Positions 9,342-18,260 of a stretch of 64,000 bases of DNA are shown here, piece after piece. The DNA is from CAZNPW01 sp964575185 (GTDB taxonomy: Bacteria > Pseudomonadota > Alphaproteobacteria > Rhodobacterales > Rhodobacteraceae): contig CAZNPW010000006.1 in NCBI GenBank assembly GCA_964575185.1, positions 1-64,000 on the forward strand, in the 5' to 3' direction. The stretch's first letter is position 1, and each line of letters starts with the position of its first letter. Position numbers and translations under genes: made by a program. The notes under the pieces are model-generated. The model worked only from the letters and a program-made list of their open reading frames with translations. It was not told the DNA's origin and made no database searches.

Positions 9342-10305
9342 CCGCATCACCGCCATCCTCACCGTCCGCGACGAAGGCGCGCGGCTGGTCGAATGGCTCG
9401 CCCACCACCGCGCCGTGGGCGTGACCGATTTCCTCGTCTTCTCCAACGACTGCAGCGACGGCACCGACGCGATGCTCGACGCGCTCCAGGCCGCGGGCCA
9501 CCTCACCCACATCCCCCAGACCGTCGGCCCCAAAGGCGCGCAGTGGCAGGCGCTCGCCACCGCCGCGACGCACCCGCTGGTGACCCGGGCCGCCTGGGCC
9601 ATCCACATCGACATCGACGAGTTCATCGTGGTCACCACCGGCGACGGCACGCTCCCCGCGCTCATCGCCGCCTGCCCCGGGGCCGACGCCATCGCCCTGA
9701 CCTGGCGGCTCTACGGCAACCCCGGCGTCCTTACCCACGACGGCCCCGTCACGCGCACCTTCACCCGCGCCGCCCCGGCGATCCTCCACTGGCCGTGGAA
9801 GGCGCAGATGGTCAAGACGCTCTACCGCCCCACGGCCTTCCCCACCCCCGGCGTCCACCGCCCGAAGGGCCGGGGGCGCACCGTCGACGGCTCGGGCCGC
9901 CCCGTCACCCACGACCGCCTCTTCGCGCCGCTGGGCCAGGACACCACCGCCCTCGCCCGCATCAACCACTACGCGCTCGGCAGCTACCACGACTTCCTCC
10001 TGAAATCCGCGCGCGGCCGCGCCAACCGCCAGGCGTCGGCGGTCGACGCGGGCTACTGGACCGAGCGCAACTTCTGCGCGACCCACGACCCCGCGGCCCT
10101 CGCCGTCCCGCAGGACACCGCGGACCTCATGACGACCGTCGGCCCGCTCCACGCCGCCGCCACCGCCTGGCGCCACGCCCGCGTCGCGGCCCTCCTGCGC
10201 GAGGACGCCCCCCGCGCCCTCCTGTCGCAGATCATGCTCGCAGGCCCCACCCGCCTCCTGTCGCCCGCCGAGGCCCGCGCCATCTGGGCCGCGAAACAAT
10301 CCTGA
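9334..10305 (+). CDS. Family 2-like glycosyltransferase
   Basis: A 323-residue single-domain glycosyltransferase, paralogous to the C-terminal half of the gene before it: LTVRDEGARLVEWLAHHRAVG, FSNDCSDGTD and HIDIDEFIV (metal-binding Asp93, Asp95, Glu96) align with the corresponding motifs there. I placed the start at ATG 9334, which makes an eight-base ATGCCTGA overlap with the upstream stop; an in-frame ATG at 9319 would overlap more. No signal peptide or membrane segment is visible, so it acts in the cytoplasm. Tandem duplication is the likely origin. Confidence 0.82.
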   Translation: MPDRITAILTVRDEGARLVEWLAHHRAVGVTDFLVFSNDCSDGTDAMLDALQAAGHLTHIPQTVGPKGAQWQALATAATHPLVTRAAWAIHIDIDEFIVVTTGDGTLPALIAACPGADAIALTWRLYGNPGVLTHDGPVTRTFTRAAPAILHWPWKAQMVKTLYRPTAFPTPGVHRPKGRGRTVDGSGRPVTHDRLFAPLGQDTTALARINHYALGSYHDFLLKSARGRANRQASAVDAGYWTERNFCATHDPAALAVPQDTADLMTTVGPLHAAATAWRHARVAALLREDAPRALLSQIMLAGPTRLLSPAEARAIWAAKQS

Positions 10306-10439
10306 CCCGCTGTCCGCGCGCCCGGGGCCAATCCCGGCCTCTATCCGCTTGCGACGACATGGCCTGCTTGGGAAACTGGTAACCGCTTGTAGGATATGAG
10401 TGCCGCGCCCCCGCCGGGGCAGCGGAGGGAGTTGCGACG

Positions 10440-11366
10440 ATGACCGAACAGGACGCGCGGGCCGATCTCGCCGACGCCGTGGCGACCGCCGCCGACCTCG
10501 CCGAATGGCGCGAGGCGATCGCGGCGCTGGGGGACGAGGCCGGCTATGCCCAGCCGCTCGGCCCCGCCCACCGGGCGCTCTTCCTCGACGACAAGCCCGT
10601 GCTCCTCGTCTCCTTCGTGACCGAGGCGCAGGCCCGCGCCCGCGCCGACCAGTTCCCCCAGGCCGCCGCCATCGCCATGGCCAAGGGCTGGTCCAGCCTG
10701 ACCATCATCGCCGCGGGCGAGACCTGGTTCCGCGACCCCGCCGTCTGGGCCTTCTTCGACCGCCTGGTCGACGATGCCTTCTTCGAGGATTTCGACCGCG
10801 TGCTCTTCTACGGCGAACGCATGGGCGGCTACGCCGCCGCCGCCTACTGCGTCGCGGCCCCGGGCGCGACCGTCCTCGCCATCGCCCCCCGCGCGACGCT
10901 CGCCCCCGCCCGCGCCGGCTGGGACCCCCGCCACCGCGCCGACCGCCGCCGCGACTTCACCAGCCGCTACGGCTTCGCCCCCGACATGACCGAAGGCGCC
11001 GGTCGCGTCTTCGTCCTGCACGACCCGACCGTCACGCCCGACGCGATGCACGCGAGCCTCTTCGGCGGCCGCTGGGTCACCCACCTGCACGCGGCCCTGC
11101 TCGGCGACGACCCGGCCACCGCGCTCGACCAGATGCAGATCCTGCCCCGCATGATCGAGGCCGCGGCGGAAGGCCGGCTGACCGCCGAAGGCTGGGGCAA
11201 GCTCTGGCGCGCCCGGCGCAACTTCGGCCCCTACCTCAAGGCCATCCTCGCGCGCGCCGAGGCGCAGGGCCGCCCCGCGCGCGAGGCGGGCATCTGCCGC
11301 AGCGTCACCCGCCGCCTCCGCGCCCCCCGCTTCCGCAAGCGCCTGGCCGAACTGACCGGCGGCTAA
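10440..11366 (+). CDS. Serine-hydrolase-like paralogue without the nucleophile
   Basis: A 308-residue protein clearly related to the C-terminal half of the protein at 4741-6132. VLFYGERMGGYAAAAYCVAAPGA aligns with the VVFYGASMGGYAAAAF elbow there, and both end in long Arg-rich helices (KLWRARRNFGPYLKAILARA). The residue at the nucleophile position is Arg127, so GxSMGG has become GERMGG. A serine-hydrolase mechanism is therefore impossible as written; it may be a binding or regulatory partner, or use other chemistry. GGAGGGAG precedes the ATG at 10440. The two paralogues bracket the glycosyltransferase genes, which supports a shared role in glycan modification. Confidence 0.65.
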   Translation: MTEQDARADLADAVATAADLAEWREAIAALGDEAGYAQPLGPAHRALFLDDKPVLLVSFVTEAQARARADQFPQAAAIAMAKGWSSLTIIAAGETWFRDPAVWAFFDRLVDDAFFEDFDRVLFYGERMGGYAAAAYCVAAPGATVLAIAPRATLAPARAGWDPRHRADRRRDFTSRYGFAPDMTEGAGRVFVLHDPTVTPDAMHASLFGGRWVTHLHAALLGDDPATALDQMQILPRMIEAAAEGRLTAEGWGKLWRARRNFGPYLKAILARAEAQGRPAREAGICRSVTRRLRAPRFRKRLAELTGG

Positions 11367-11562
11367 GGCCCGCCGCGCCGGGCCCCTGCAGCAGCGCCAC
11401 CGCCAAGAGATCACGCGCCCCGGACCCCGATCAGGGGCCTCCCCCCGCCCCCTGGCCGCACGGACCCGCGGCCGAGGCCCGCCGCGCCGGGCCCCTGCCG
11501 CAGCACCGCGCGCAAAAGATCACGCGCCCCGGACCCCGATCCGGGGCCTCCCCCCGGCCCCG
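11366..11562. repeat. Two direct copies of an intergenic repeat, 109 bp apart
   Basis: The string starting AGGCCCGCCGCGCCGGGCCC begins at 11366 and again at 11475. It continues in both copies through an agatcacgcgccccgga segment into a hairpin (in copy 2, CCCCGGA and TCCGGGG arms around CCCCGA). The copies differ at several positions, so they are not an assembly echo. They lie between the convergent ends of the 10440-11366 gene and the LprI-like gene. The hairpins may end transcripts from both sides. Confidence 0.6.
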
Positions 11563-11566
11563 GTCG

Positions 11567-11956
11567 CTACCCCTGTTCGGTCAGGATCAGCAGGTCCTGC
11601 GTCCGCGCCGCCGTCAGCCGCGCCTTGCAGATTGCCACCACCATCGGCTCGGCCGTGCCGCCCCGCATCGTGAACCCCTCCGCCGTGCAGGCCGCGTCGC
11701 GGAAGGCGATCCAGGCCCGCTGCGCCGCGCGCAGCGCGGCCTCGGCCCCGGCCTCGCCTGCGGGAAGGTCGCGGTCCAGCGCCTGCATCGCCTGCACGGC
11801 CTTGCCATAGGCCACGTTCAGGTCGGCATCCGCCGCCTGCCAGTCCAGCACGGCGCATTGCGTCATGTCGGTCTGCGTCTGCGGCGCGGTGCAGTCGGGC
11901 GCCTGCGCCAGAAGCGGCGCGGGCAGCAGCAGGGCGAGGGCGAACAACAGACGCAT
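11567..11956 (-). CDS. LprI-like (DUF1311) secreted protein
   Basis: A 129-residue exported protein. The signal peptide MRLLFALALLLPAPLLAQA ends before a domain with the LprI/DUF1311 pattern: a Cys early (DCTAPQTQTDMTQCA), then LNVAYGKAVQAM, then LRAAQRAWIAFRDAAC with the RAWxxFRDxxC motif, and a C-terminal Cys. The family includes a mycobacterial lysozyme inhibitor, though for most members the role is not known. AAGGAG lies before the ATG at 11954-11956. It diverges from pyrC across 85 bp. Confidence 0.8.
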   Translation of the reverse strand: MRLLFALALLLPAPLLAQAPDCTAPQTQTDMTQCAVLDWQAADADLNVAYGKAVQAMQALDRDLPAGEAGAEAALRAAQRAWIAFRDAACTAEGFTMRGGTAEPMVVAICKARLTAARTQDLLILTEQG

Positions 11957-12041
11957 CGCAGGTCTCCTTGGCCCGATCTGACCGGAAAAGGGCCGGGCTT
12001 TCCACTGGAATCCCCGCCTGCGGCGGCGTATCGCAGGGGCG

Positions 12042-13085
12042 ATGGACCGCATCACGATCCCGCGCCCCGACGACTGGCACCTGCACCTGCGCGACGGCGC
12101 GATGCTGGCGGGCGTGCTGCCCGAGACGACGCGCCACTTCGCCCGCGCGATCGTCATGCCGAACCTCGTGCCGCCGGTCGTCACCGCCGCGCAGGCCCGC
12201 GCCTACCGCGACCGCATCCTCGCCGCCCGGCCCCCGGGGTCGGACTTCCGGCCGCTGATGACGCTCTACCTGACCGAAGGCACCGACCCCGCCGACGTCG
12301 CCGCCGCCGCGGCCGAAGGCCTCGTCCACGCGGTCAAGCTCTACCCCGCCGGGGCCACCACCAACTCCCACGCCGGGGTGCGCGACATCGCCGCCGTCAT
12401 GCCGGTGCTGGAACGCATGGCCGGCATCGGCCTGCCGCTCTGCGTGCACGGCGAGGTCACCGACCCGCAGGTCGACATCTTCGACCGCGAGGCGGTGTTC
12501 ATCGACGCCGTGCTCGACCCCCTCCGCCGCCGCCTGCCCGAACTCCGCGTGGTGATGGAGCACGTCACCACCGCCGAAGGCGCGGCCTACGCGGCGGCGG
12601 GCGGGCCGGACCTTGCCGCCACGATCACCACCCACCACCTCTGCATCACCCGCAACCACATCCTCTCGGGCGGCATCCGGCCGCACTACTACTGCCTGCC
12701 GGTGGCCAAGCGCGAAAGCCACCGCCTCGCCCTGCGCCGGGCCGCGACCTCCGGCCTGCCCTGCTTCTTCCTCGGCACCGACTCCGCCCCCCACAGCGAC
12801 GCGCTGAAGGAAGCCGCCTGCGGCTGCGCCGGCATCTTCACCGCGACCAACACGATGCAGATCCTCGCCCAGGTCTTCGCCGACGCGGGCGCGCTCGACC
12901 GGCTCGAAGGCTTCGCCAGCCGCCACGGCCCCGCCTTCTACCGCCTGCCGGTCAACGCAGGCACCCTCACCCTCGAACGCCGCCCCGACCCCGCCGCCTT
13001 CCCCGCCCGCATCGTGACCGGCGCGGGGCCGGTGACGGTCTTCGACCCCGGCTTCCCCGTGTTCTGGCACGTGACCGAGGACTGA
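12042..13085 (+). CDS. pyrC: Dihydroorotase
   Basis: A 347-residue zinc dihydroorotase that closes N-carbamoyl-aspartate to dihydroorotate in de novo pyrimidine synthesis. It is of the short E. coli-type class: MDRITIPRPDDWHLHLRDG gives the His13-x-His15 metal pair, AVKLYPAGATTNS carries the lysine (about residue 99) that is carbamylated, CVHGEV and MEHVTT bring further ligands, and GTDSAPH holds the catalytic Asp (about 247). The gene ends exactly one base before the start of pyrE, so the two steps are made together. Confidence 0.96.
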   Translation: MDRITIPRPDDWHLHLRDGAMLAGVLPETTRHFARAIVMPNLVPPVVTAAQARAYRDRILAARPPGSDFRPLMTLYLTEGTDPADVAAAAAEGLVHAVKLYPAGATTNSHAGVRDIAAVMPVLERMAGIGLPLCVHGEVTDPQVDIFDREAVFIDAVLDPLRRRLPELRVVMEHVTTAEGAAYAAAGGPDLAATITTHHLCITRNHILSGGIRPHYYCLPVAKRESHRLALRRAATSGLPCFFLGTDSAPHSDALKEAACGCAGIFTATNTMQILAQVFADAGALDRLEGFASRHGPAFYRLPVNAGTLTLERRPDPAAFPARIVTGAGPVTVFDPGFPVFWHVTED

Positions 13086-13766
13086 ATGATCCCCTCCGCC
13101 TTCCCCCCGCCCGACGAGATCGCGCGCCTGACCGCCGCCATGCTGCTCGACATCCGCGCGGTGCACTTCAACGCCGGCCAGCCCTTCACGCTCGCCTCCG
13201 GCCTGCCCTCGCCCACCTACATCGACTGCCGCAAGCTCATCAGCCACCCCCGCATCCGGTCCATCCTGATGGACTTCCTGTCCGCGACCGTGATGCGCGC
13301 CGCGGGGCCCGAGGCCTTCACCAACGTCGCGGGGGGCGAGACCGCGGGCATCCCCTTCGCCGCCCTCGTCGCCGAACGGCTCGCCCTGCCCATGACCTAC
13401 GTGCGCAAGAAGCCCAAGGGCTACGGCCGCAACGCCCGGATCGAGGGCGTCATGACCGACGCCGACCGCGTCCTCCTGGTCGAGGATCTCGCGACCGACG
13501 GCGGCTCGAAGCTTTCCTTCGTCGACGCCATCCGCGAGACCGGGGCCACCTGCGCCCACACCGCCGTGATCTTCAGCTACGGCATCTTCCCCGACACCGC
13601 GGCGCGGCTCGCCGCCCACGGCGTCACGCTGCACGGGCTCTGCACCTGGCGGGACGTGCTGGCCGTTGCCCGCGCGCGGGCCGACTTCGACGCCGCGACC
13701 CTGGCCGAGGTCGAATCCTTCCTCGACGCGCCCCGCGCCTGGCAGGCGGCGCGCGCCCCCGCCTGA
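13086..13766 (+). CDS. pyrE: Orotate phosphoribosyltransferase
   Basis: A 226-residue transferase that makes orotidine 5'-phosphate from orotate and PRPP. The PRPP-binding signature VLLVEDLATDGGSK is present, with the YVRKKPKGYG loop that carries catalytic lysines and FTLASGLPSPTYIDCR near the N-terminus. The ATG at 13086 follows the pyrC stop with no gap. The C-terminal SFLDAPRAWQAARAP is typical of alphaproteobacterial versions. It is followed by 262 bp containing the dnaB promoter region, which includes the DnaA-box-like TTGTCCACA at 13905-13913. Confidence 0.95.
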   Translation: MIPSAFPPPDEIARLTAAMLLDIRAVHFNAGQPFTLASGLPSPTYIDCRKLISHPRIRSILMDFLSATVMRAAGPEAFTNVAGGETAGIPFAALVAERLALPMTYVRKKPKGYGRNARIEGVMTDADRVLLVEDLATDGGSKLSFVDAIRETGATCAHTAVIFSYGIFPDTAARLAAHGVTLHGLCTWRDVLAVARARADFDAATLAEVESFLDAPRAWQAARAPA

Positions 13767-14028
13767 CGGCGGAACGCCGCCGGCCTGCCGACCACCCGCA
13801 CGACCTGCGGCCCATGCCCATGGCTGGTGACATCGCCACGAACCACCGCAAGATCCTGTAGGACATGCAGGCCCGGACACGTTATGCTTCCGACTCGCCG
13901 GCGCTTGTCCACAGGGTTGTCAGGTGCTTGCGGGAATCGGCCAAGGGTGTAGATGACCTGACGGGGGGCGCGCGGGCCGGGTCCGGCAGGCAGCGGACGC
14001 GACACCCCGCGCCAGGCAGGGGACGGGC

Positions 14029-15525
14029 ATGAACGAAGTGGCGACACTGCGACCCAAAGCGCTTGCGCCGGTGGCGGCCGACGGCGAGGCCCTGCCGCAC
14101 AACATCGAGGCCGAGCAGCAGCTTCTCGGCGCGATCCTGACCAACAATGACGTCTTCGACCGCATCGCCGCGATCCTCCGGGCGGAGCATTTCTTCGACC
14201 CCGTCCATCAGCGCATCTTCGAGATCAGCGCCGCCCGCATCCAGAAGAACCAGCTCGTCAGCCCCGTCACGCTCAAGGCCTTCATGGAGGACGACGCGGG
14301 CCTGAAGGACCTCGGCGGCCCGGCCTACCTCGTCCGGCTGGCCGGCGCCGCGATCGGCGCCTATGCCGCGCGCGACTACGCCCAGATGGTCCACGACCTG
14401 TCGGTCCGCCGCGAGCTCATCGCGCTCGGCCGCGACATCACCGCCCGCGCCGCCAAGGTCGAGGTCGCGAGCGAACCCCGCGACCAGATCACCGAGGCCG
14501 AACAGCGGCTCTACAGGCTCGCCGAACAGGGCACGGCCGAGCGCGGGTTCCAGAGCTTCCTCAAGGCCGTGACCGACGCGGTGAACGTGGCGAACGCGGC
14601 CTACCAGCGCGACGGCGGGCTCGCCGGCATCTCGACCGGCCTCGTCGACCTCGACAAGAAGCTCGGCGGGCTGCACCCGTCGGATCTCCTGATCCTCGCC
14701 GGGCGCCCCTCGATGGGCAAGACCTCGCTCGCCACCAACATCGCCTTCAACATCGCCAAGGCGCACCGCCGCGGCGCGCTGCCCGACGGCGGCGAGGGGG
14801 CGGTCGACGGCGGCGTCGTCGGCTTCTTCAGCCTCGAGATGAGCGCCGAGCAGCTCGCCGCCCGCATCCTGTCGGAAGCGGCCGAGGTGCCCTCCGAACA
14901 GATCCGCCGCGGCGACATGACCGAGGCCGAGTTCCGCCGCTTCGTCGAGGCCGCCAAGGCCCTCGAGGCCTGCCCGCTCTACATCGACGACACCCCCGCC
15001 CTGCCCATCGCCCAGGTCGCCGCCCGCGCCCGGCGGCTGAAGCGGACGCAGGGGCTCGACGTGCTGATCGTGGACTACCTGCAACTCCTGCGCGGGTCGT
15101 CGAAGGAGAACCGCGTGCAGGAGGTCAGCGAGATCACCCAAGGGCTGAAGGCCATCGCCAAGGAGCTGAACATCCCCGTCATCGCCCTGTCGCAGCTCTC
15201 GCGTCAGGTCGAGAACCGCGAGGACAAGCGCCCGCAACTGTCCGACCTGCGCGAATCGGGCTCGATCGAGCAGGACGCCGACGTGGTGATGTTCGTCTTC
15301 CGCGAGGAATACTACCGCGAGCGCGAGAAGCCCGGCGATCACGACCTCGACGGCATGGCCAAGTGGCAGGCGGTGATGGAACAGGTCCACGGCCGCGCCG
15401 AGGTCATCATCGGCAAGCAGCGCCACGGGCCCATCGGCACGGTGGAGCTTGCCTTCGAGGGGCGCTTCACCCGCTTCTCGAACCTGGTGCGCGGCTGGCA
15501 GGCGGGCGAGGGACAGGGGTACTGA
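14029..15525 (+). CDS. dnaB: Replicative DNA helicase DnaB
   Basis: A 498-residue hexameric helicase that unwinds DNA at the replication fork and recruits primase. The N-terminal all-helical domain begins LPHNIEAEQQLLGAIL. The RecA-like domain has Walker A GRPSMGKT at 225-232, the Walker B/H2 region VLIVDYLQLL and the VIALSQLSRQVENR arginine-finger region, then DLRESGSIEQDADVV. No intein is present. ATG 14029 is preceded by GGGACGGGC rather than a strong ribosome site. The order pyrE-dnaB-alr fits Rhodobacterales housekeeping DNA. Confidence 0.96.
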   Translation: MNEVATLRPKALAPVAADGEALPHNIEAEQQLLGAILTNNDVFDRIAAILRAEHFFDPVHQRIFEISAARIQKNQLVSPVTLKAFMEDDAGLKDLGGPAYLVRLAGAAIGAYAARDYAQMVHDLSVRRELIALGRDITARAAKVEVASEPRDQITEAEQRLYRLAEQGTAERGFQSFLKAVTDAVNVANAAYQRDGGLAGISTGLVDLDKKLGGLHPSDLLILAGRPSMGKTSLATNIAFNIAKAHRRGALPDGGEGAVDGGVVGFFSLEMSAEQLAARILSEAAEVPSEQIRRGDMTEAEFRRFVEAAKALEACPLYIDDTPALPIAQVAARARRLKRTQGLDVLIVDYLQLLRGSSKENRVQEVSEITQGLKAIAKELNIPVIALSQLSRQVENREDKRPQLSDLRESGSIEQDADVVMFVFREEYYREREKPGDHDLDGMAKWQAVMEQVHGRAEVIIGKQRHGPIGTVELAFEGRFTRFSNLVRGWQAGEGQGY

Positions 15526-15556
15526 CGGCAGGAGCCGACGCCTGCGGAGAGGTCGC

Positions 15557-15612
15557 CCGGGGGGTTTCACACCCCCCGGACCCCCCGTGGAGTATTTGTG
15601 TCCGGAAAGAGG
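15557..15612 (+). repeat. Composite hairpin plus GAGTATTTG element, copy C
   Basis: A perfect hairpin (CCGGGGGG 15557-15564, loop TTTCACA, CCCCCCGG 15572-15579) is followed by a C-run, GTGGAGTATTTG and CCGGAAAGAG. It sits about 30 bp behind dnaB. The same hairpin with the same loop and the same tail occurs in the opposite orientation at 26441-26494. Here its place fits a dnaB terminator, although no T-run follows the stem directly. Confidence 0.6.
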
Positions 15613-15667
15613 GGGCCGACGGAGTTTGCCCTTGTCTGCCTGACGTTTTCTGCCAGAACCGCGCTTC

Positions 15668-16717
15668 ATGGCCACCGGCACCCTGACCATCGACCTCGAC
15701 GCCATCGCCGCCAACTGGCGGGCGCTCGACGCGATGTCGGATGCGGGCGTGCAGACCGCCGCCGTGGTCAAGGCCGACGCCTATGGCCTGGGTGCCGCGC
15801 GGGTCGCCCGCGCGCTGGCGCAGGCCGGGGCCAGGCGGTTCTTCGTCGCGGTGGCCGAGGAGGCGGCCACGGTCCGCCGGGCGCTGGGGCCGGGGCCGCA
15901 GATCGCGGTGCTCGGCGGGCACATGGCGGGGGACACCGACATGATCGGCGACCTCGACCTCACGCCGATCCTGAACAGCGTCGACCAGATCACCCGGCAC
16001 CTCGAGACGCTGCCGCACCAGCCCTTCGGCATCCATCTCGATACCGGGATGAACCGGCTCGGCCTGCGCCCCGAGGAGTGGGAGGCGGTCGCGCCCATCA
16101 TCCTCGAGGCGCAGCCGGAACTGCTGCTCAGCCACCTCGTGTCGGCCGAGGTCGCCGACGACCCGCTGAACGCAGGCCAGCTCGCGCTGTTCCGGGCGCT
16201 GACCGACGGGCTCGGGGTGCCGCGGTCGCTGGCCAACACCGGCGGCGTGCTGCTGGGGCCCGACTACCATTTCGACCTGACGCGCCCCGGCATCGGGCTC
16301 TACGGCGGGCTGCCCTACGACGGGGCCTTGCGCACCGTCAGCCTCGCGCTGCCGGTGATCCAGACCCGCGCGATCGCCGCGGGCGACAGCGTCGGCTACA
16401 ACGCGAGCTACGTCGCCCAGGCCGAGACGGTGGTCGCGACGGTCGGCGCGGGCTACGCCGACGGCCTGTCGCGCGCGCTGTCGAACGCCGGCGTGCTGTG
16501 GGACGGCGACGTGCCCTGCCCGATCATCGGCCGCGTCAGCATGGACCTCGTCACCGTCGACATCACCCACCTGGCGGAGGCGCCCGAGGTGCTCGACATC
16601 CTCGGGCCCCACCAGGGCCCGGACGAGCTGGCCGAGGCGGCGGGCACCATCGGCTACGAGGTGCTGACGGCGCTCGGCGCGCGCTACCGCCGCCGCTACC
16701 TCGGTCGCGGCGCGTGA
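15668..16717 (+). CDS. alr: Alanine racemase
   Basis: A 349-residue PLP enzyme that interconverts L- and D-alanine for peptidoglycan. The lysine that binds PLP is Lys35 in VVKADAYGLG. IHLDTGMNRLG, LANTGG and RPGIGLYGG are family motifs, and YNASYVA plus GAGYADGLSRAL carry the region of the second catalytic base (Tyr). CPIIGRVSMDLVTVD completes the dimer-interface site. The stop TGA overlaps the GTG start of mlaE as GTGA, so a cell-wall gene and outer-membrane lipid transport genes are translated together. Confidence 0.95.
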   Translation: MATGTLTIDLDAIAANWRALDAMSDAGVQTAAVVKADAYGLGAARVARALAQAGARRFFVAVAEEAATVRRALGPGPQIAVLGGHMAGDTDMIGDLDLTPILNSVDQITRHLETLPHQPFGIHLDTGMNRLGLRPEEWEAVAPIILEAQPELLLSHLVSAEVADDPLNAGQLALFRALTDGLGVPRSLANTGGVLLGPDYHFDLTRPGIGLYGGLPYDGALRTVSLALPVIQTRAIAAGDSVGYNASYVAQAETVVATVGAGYADGLSRALSNAGVLWDGDVPCPIIGRVSMDLVTVDITHLAEAPEVLDILGPHQGPDELAEAAGTIGYEVLTALGARYRRRYLGRGA

Positions 16718-17493
16718 CCCCTGCGGCCCCCCTCGCCGCGCTCGGCCGGCCCGCGCTGGGCGCGCTCGCCGTCATCGGCCGCATCGCGCTTTTCGCGCTC
16801 GCGACGCTGCGCGCGCTCGCCCCGCCCTGGTACGGGCGCGAGATGCGCGCGGCGCTGGTCCAGGTCGGCTGGCTCTCGCTGCCCGTCGTCGGGCTGACCG
16901 CGCTCTTCACCGGGGCGGCGCTCGCGCTCCAGATCTACGCCGGCGGCCAGCGCTTCAACGCCGAGGCGGTGGTGCCGCAGATCGTGGCCATCGGCATGGT
17001 CCGCGAACTGGGTCCCGTGCTCGTCGGCCTGATGATCGCCGCGCGCGTGACCTCCTCCATCGCCGCCGAGATCGCGACGATGAAGGTGACCGAGCAGATC
17101 GACGCGCTGGTGACCCTCTCGACCGACCCGATGCGCTACCTGACCGTGCCGCGCGTGCTGGCGGGCACGCTCTGCGTGCCGCTCCTGGTGGCGGTGGGCG
17201 ACGTGATCGGGATCATGGGGGGCTTCCTGGTCGCGACCGGCAACCTCGGCTTCAACCCGGTCACCTACATCACCAACACCGTGGATTTCCTCGAAGGCAC
17301 CGACGTGATGTCCTCGCTGGTGAAGGGCGCGGTCTTCGGCTTCCTCGCCACCCTCACCGGCTGCCTTTACGGGATGCGCTCGGGGCGCGGCGCGATGGGG
17401 GTGGGGCAGGCCACCAAGACCGCAGTGGCGGCGGCCGCAGTGCTGATCCTCGCCGCGAACGTCATCCTGACCGCGGTGCTCTTCGGTGATTGA
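16714..17493 (+). CDS. mlaE: MlaE-type ABC permease for phospholipid transport
   Basis: A 259-residue integral inner-membrane protein of the MlaE family, starting at GTG inside a GTGA overlap with alr. The conserved core MVRELGPVLVGLMIAARVTSSIAAEIATMKVTEQIDAL is diagnostic. Several hydrophobic spans follow, including CVPLLVAVGDVIGIMGGFLVA. With MlaF and the MCE protein MlaD it moves phospholipids between inner and outer membrane to keep asymmetry. The mlaF gene overlaps its end, but mlaD is not here: it lies at 60949-61434. Confidence 0.92.
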   Translation: MTPAAPLAALGRPALGALAVIGRIALFALATLRALAPPWYGREMRAALVQVGWLSLPVVGLTALFTGAALALQIYAGGQRFNAEAVVPQIVAIGMVRELGPVLVGLMIAARVTSSIAAEIATMKVTEQIDALVTLSTDPMRYLTVPRVLAGTLCVPLLVAVGDVIGIMGGFLVATGNLGFNPVTYITNTVDFLEGTDVMSSLVKGAVFGFLATLTGCLYGMRSGRGAMGVGQATKTAVAAAAVLILAANVILTAVLFGD

Positions 17494-18229
17494 ACTCCGC
17501 GGCGTCCACAAGGCCTTCGGCGCGAACCGCGTGCTGCGGGGCGTGGACCTGACCGTCGCGCGCGGCACCTCGATGGTGGTGATCGGCGGGTCGGGCACGG
17601 GCAAGTCGGTGCTGCTGAAATGCATCCTCGGCCTCGTCACCCCCGACGCCGGCACCATCACGCTCGACGGGCAGACGGCGGGGCGCGACCGCGCCGCCTG
17701 GCTCGACCGCTTCGGGATGCTGTTCCAGGGCGGTGCCCTGTTCGATTCGCTGCGCGTCTGGGAAAACGTCGCCTTCCGCCTGCAGCGCGGCCCCCGCCAC
17801 CTGGACCGCGCCGCGGCCCGCGCGCTCGCGGTCGAAAAGCTCGCCCGCGTCGGCCTCGGCCCCCAGACCGCCGACCTCTACCCCGCCGAGCTTTCGGGCG
17901 GGATGCAGAAGCGCGTCGGCCTCGCCCGCGCCATCGCGGCCCAGCCGGACATCATCTTCTTCGACGAACCGACCACCGGCCTCGACCCGATCATGGCCGG
18001 GGTCATCAACGCCCTGATCCGCGGGATCGTGACCGAAATGGGCGCCACCGCCATCACCATCACCCACGACATGAGCTCGGTCCGCGCCATCGCCGACCAC
18101 GTCGCCATGCTCCACGACGGGCTCGTCCGTTGGACCGGCCCGGTGGCCGACATGGACGCGGCCCCCGACCCCTCCCTGCAGCAGTTCATCCACGGCCGCG
18201 CCGAAGGCCCGATCCCGGCGGTCAGGTAG
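17486..18229 (+). CDS. mlaF: MlaF-type ABC ATPase
   Basis: A 247-residue ATPase that powers the MlaE permease. Walker A GGSGTGKS is at 34-41, the signature LSGGMQKRVGLARA and Walker B IIFFDEPTTGLDP follow, and TITHDM is the switch region. The start is GTG at 17486, overlapping the end of mlaE by eight bases. MlaFE genes are usually beside mlaD; the split arrangement here is noted separately. A hairpin at 18232-18252 begins three bases after the stop. Confidence 0.93.
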   Translation: MIELRGVHKAFGANRVLRGVDLTVARGTSMVVIGGSGTGKSVLLKCILGLVTPDAGTITLDGQTAGRDRAAWLDRFGMLFQGGALFDSLRVWENVAFRLQRGPRHLDRAAARALAVEKLARVGLGPQTADLYPAELSGGMQKRVGLARAIAAQPDIIFFDEPTTGLDPIMAGVINALIRGIVTEMGATAITITHDMSSVRAIADHVAMLHDGLVRWTGPVADMDAAPDPSLQQFIHGRAEGPIPAVR

Positions 18230-18231
18230 AG

Positions 18232-18252
18232 GCCCCGGCCTGAAGCCGGGGC
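18232..18252. terminator. Bidirectional terminator hairpin between mlaF and tspO
   Basis: GCCCCGGC (18232-18239), loop CTGAA, GCCGGGGC (18245-18252) form a perfect 8-bp stem directly behind the mlaF stop and nine bases before the end of the convergent tspO gene. It resembles the dispersed CCCCGG palindromes seen elsewhere in the window. Confidence 0.55.
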
Positions 18253-18260
18253 GCGCCGGC

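Noticed and set aside
10400..13861. A 1153-codon plus-strand open frame over several genes
   Set aside because: It crosses pyrC, pyrE and an antisense gene out of frame, is rich in Arg/Pro and has no domain. A GC-driven shadow.
13905..13913. DnaA-box-like TTGTCCACA upstream of dnaB as a replication origin
   Set aside because: A single near-consensus box with no AT-rich stretch, no cluster of boxes and no dnaA or parAB nearby. It may regulate dnaB but does not support an origin.
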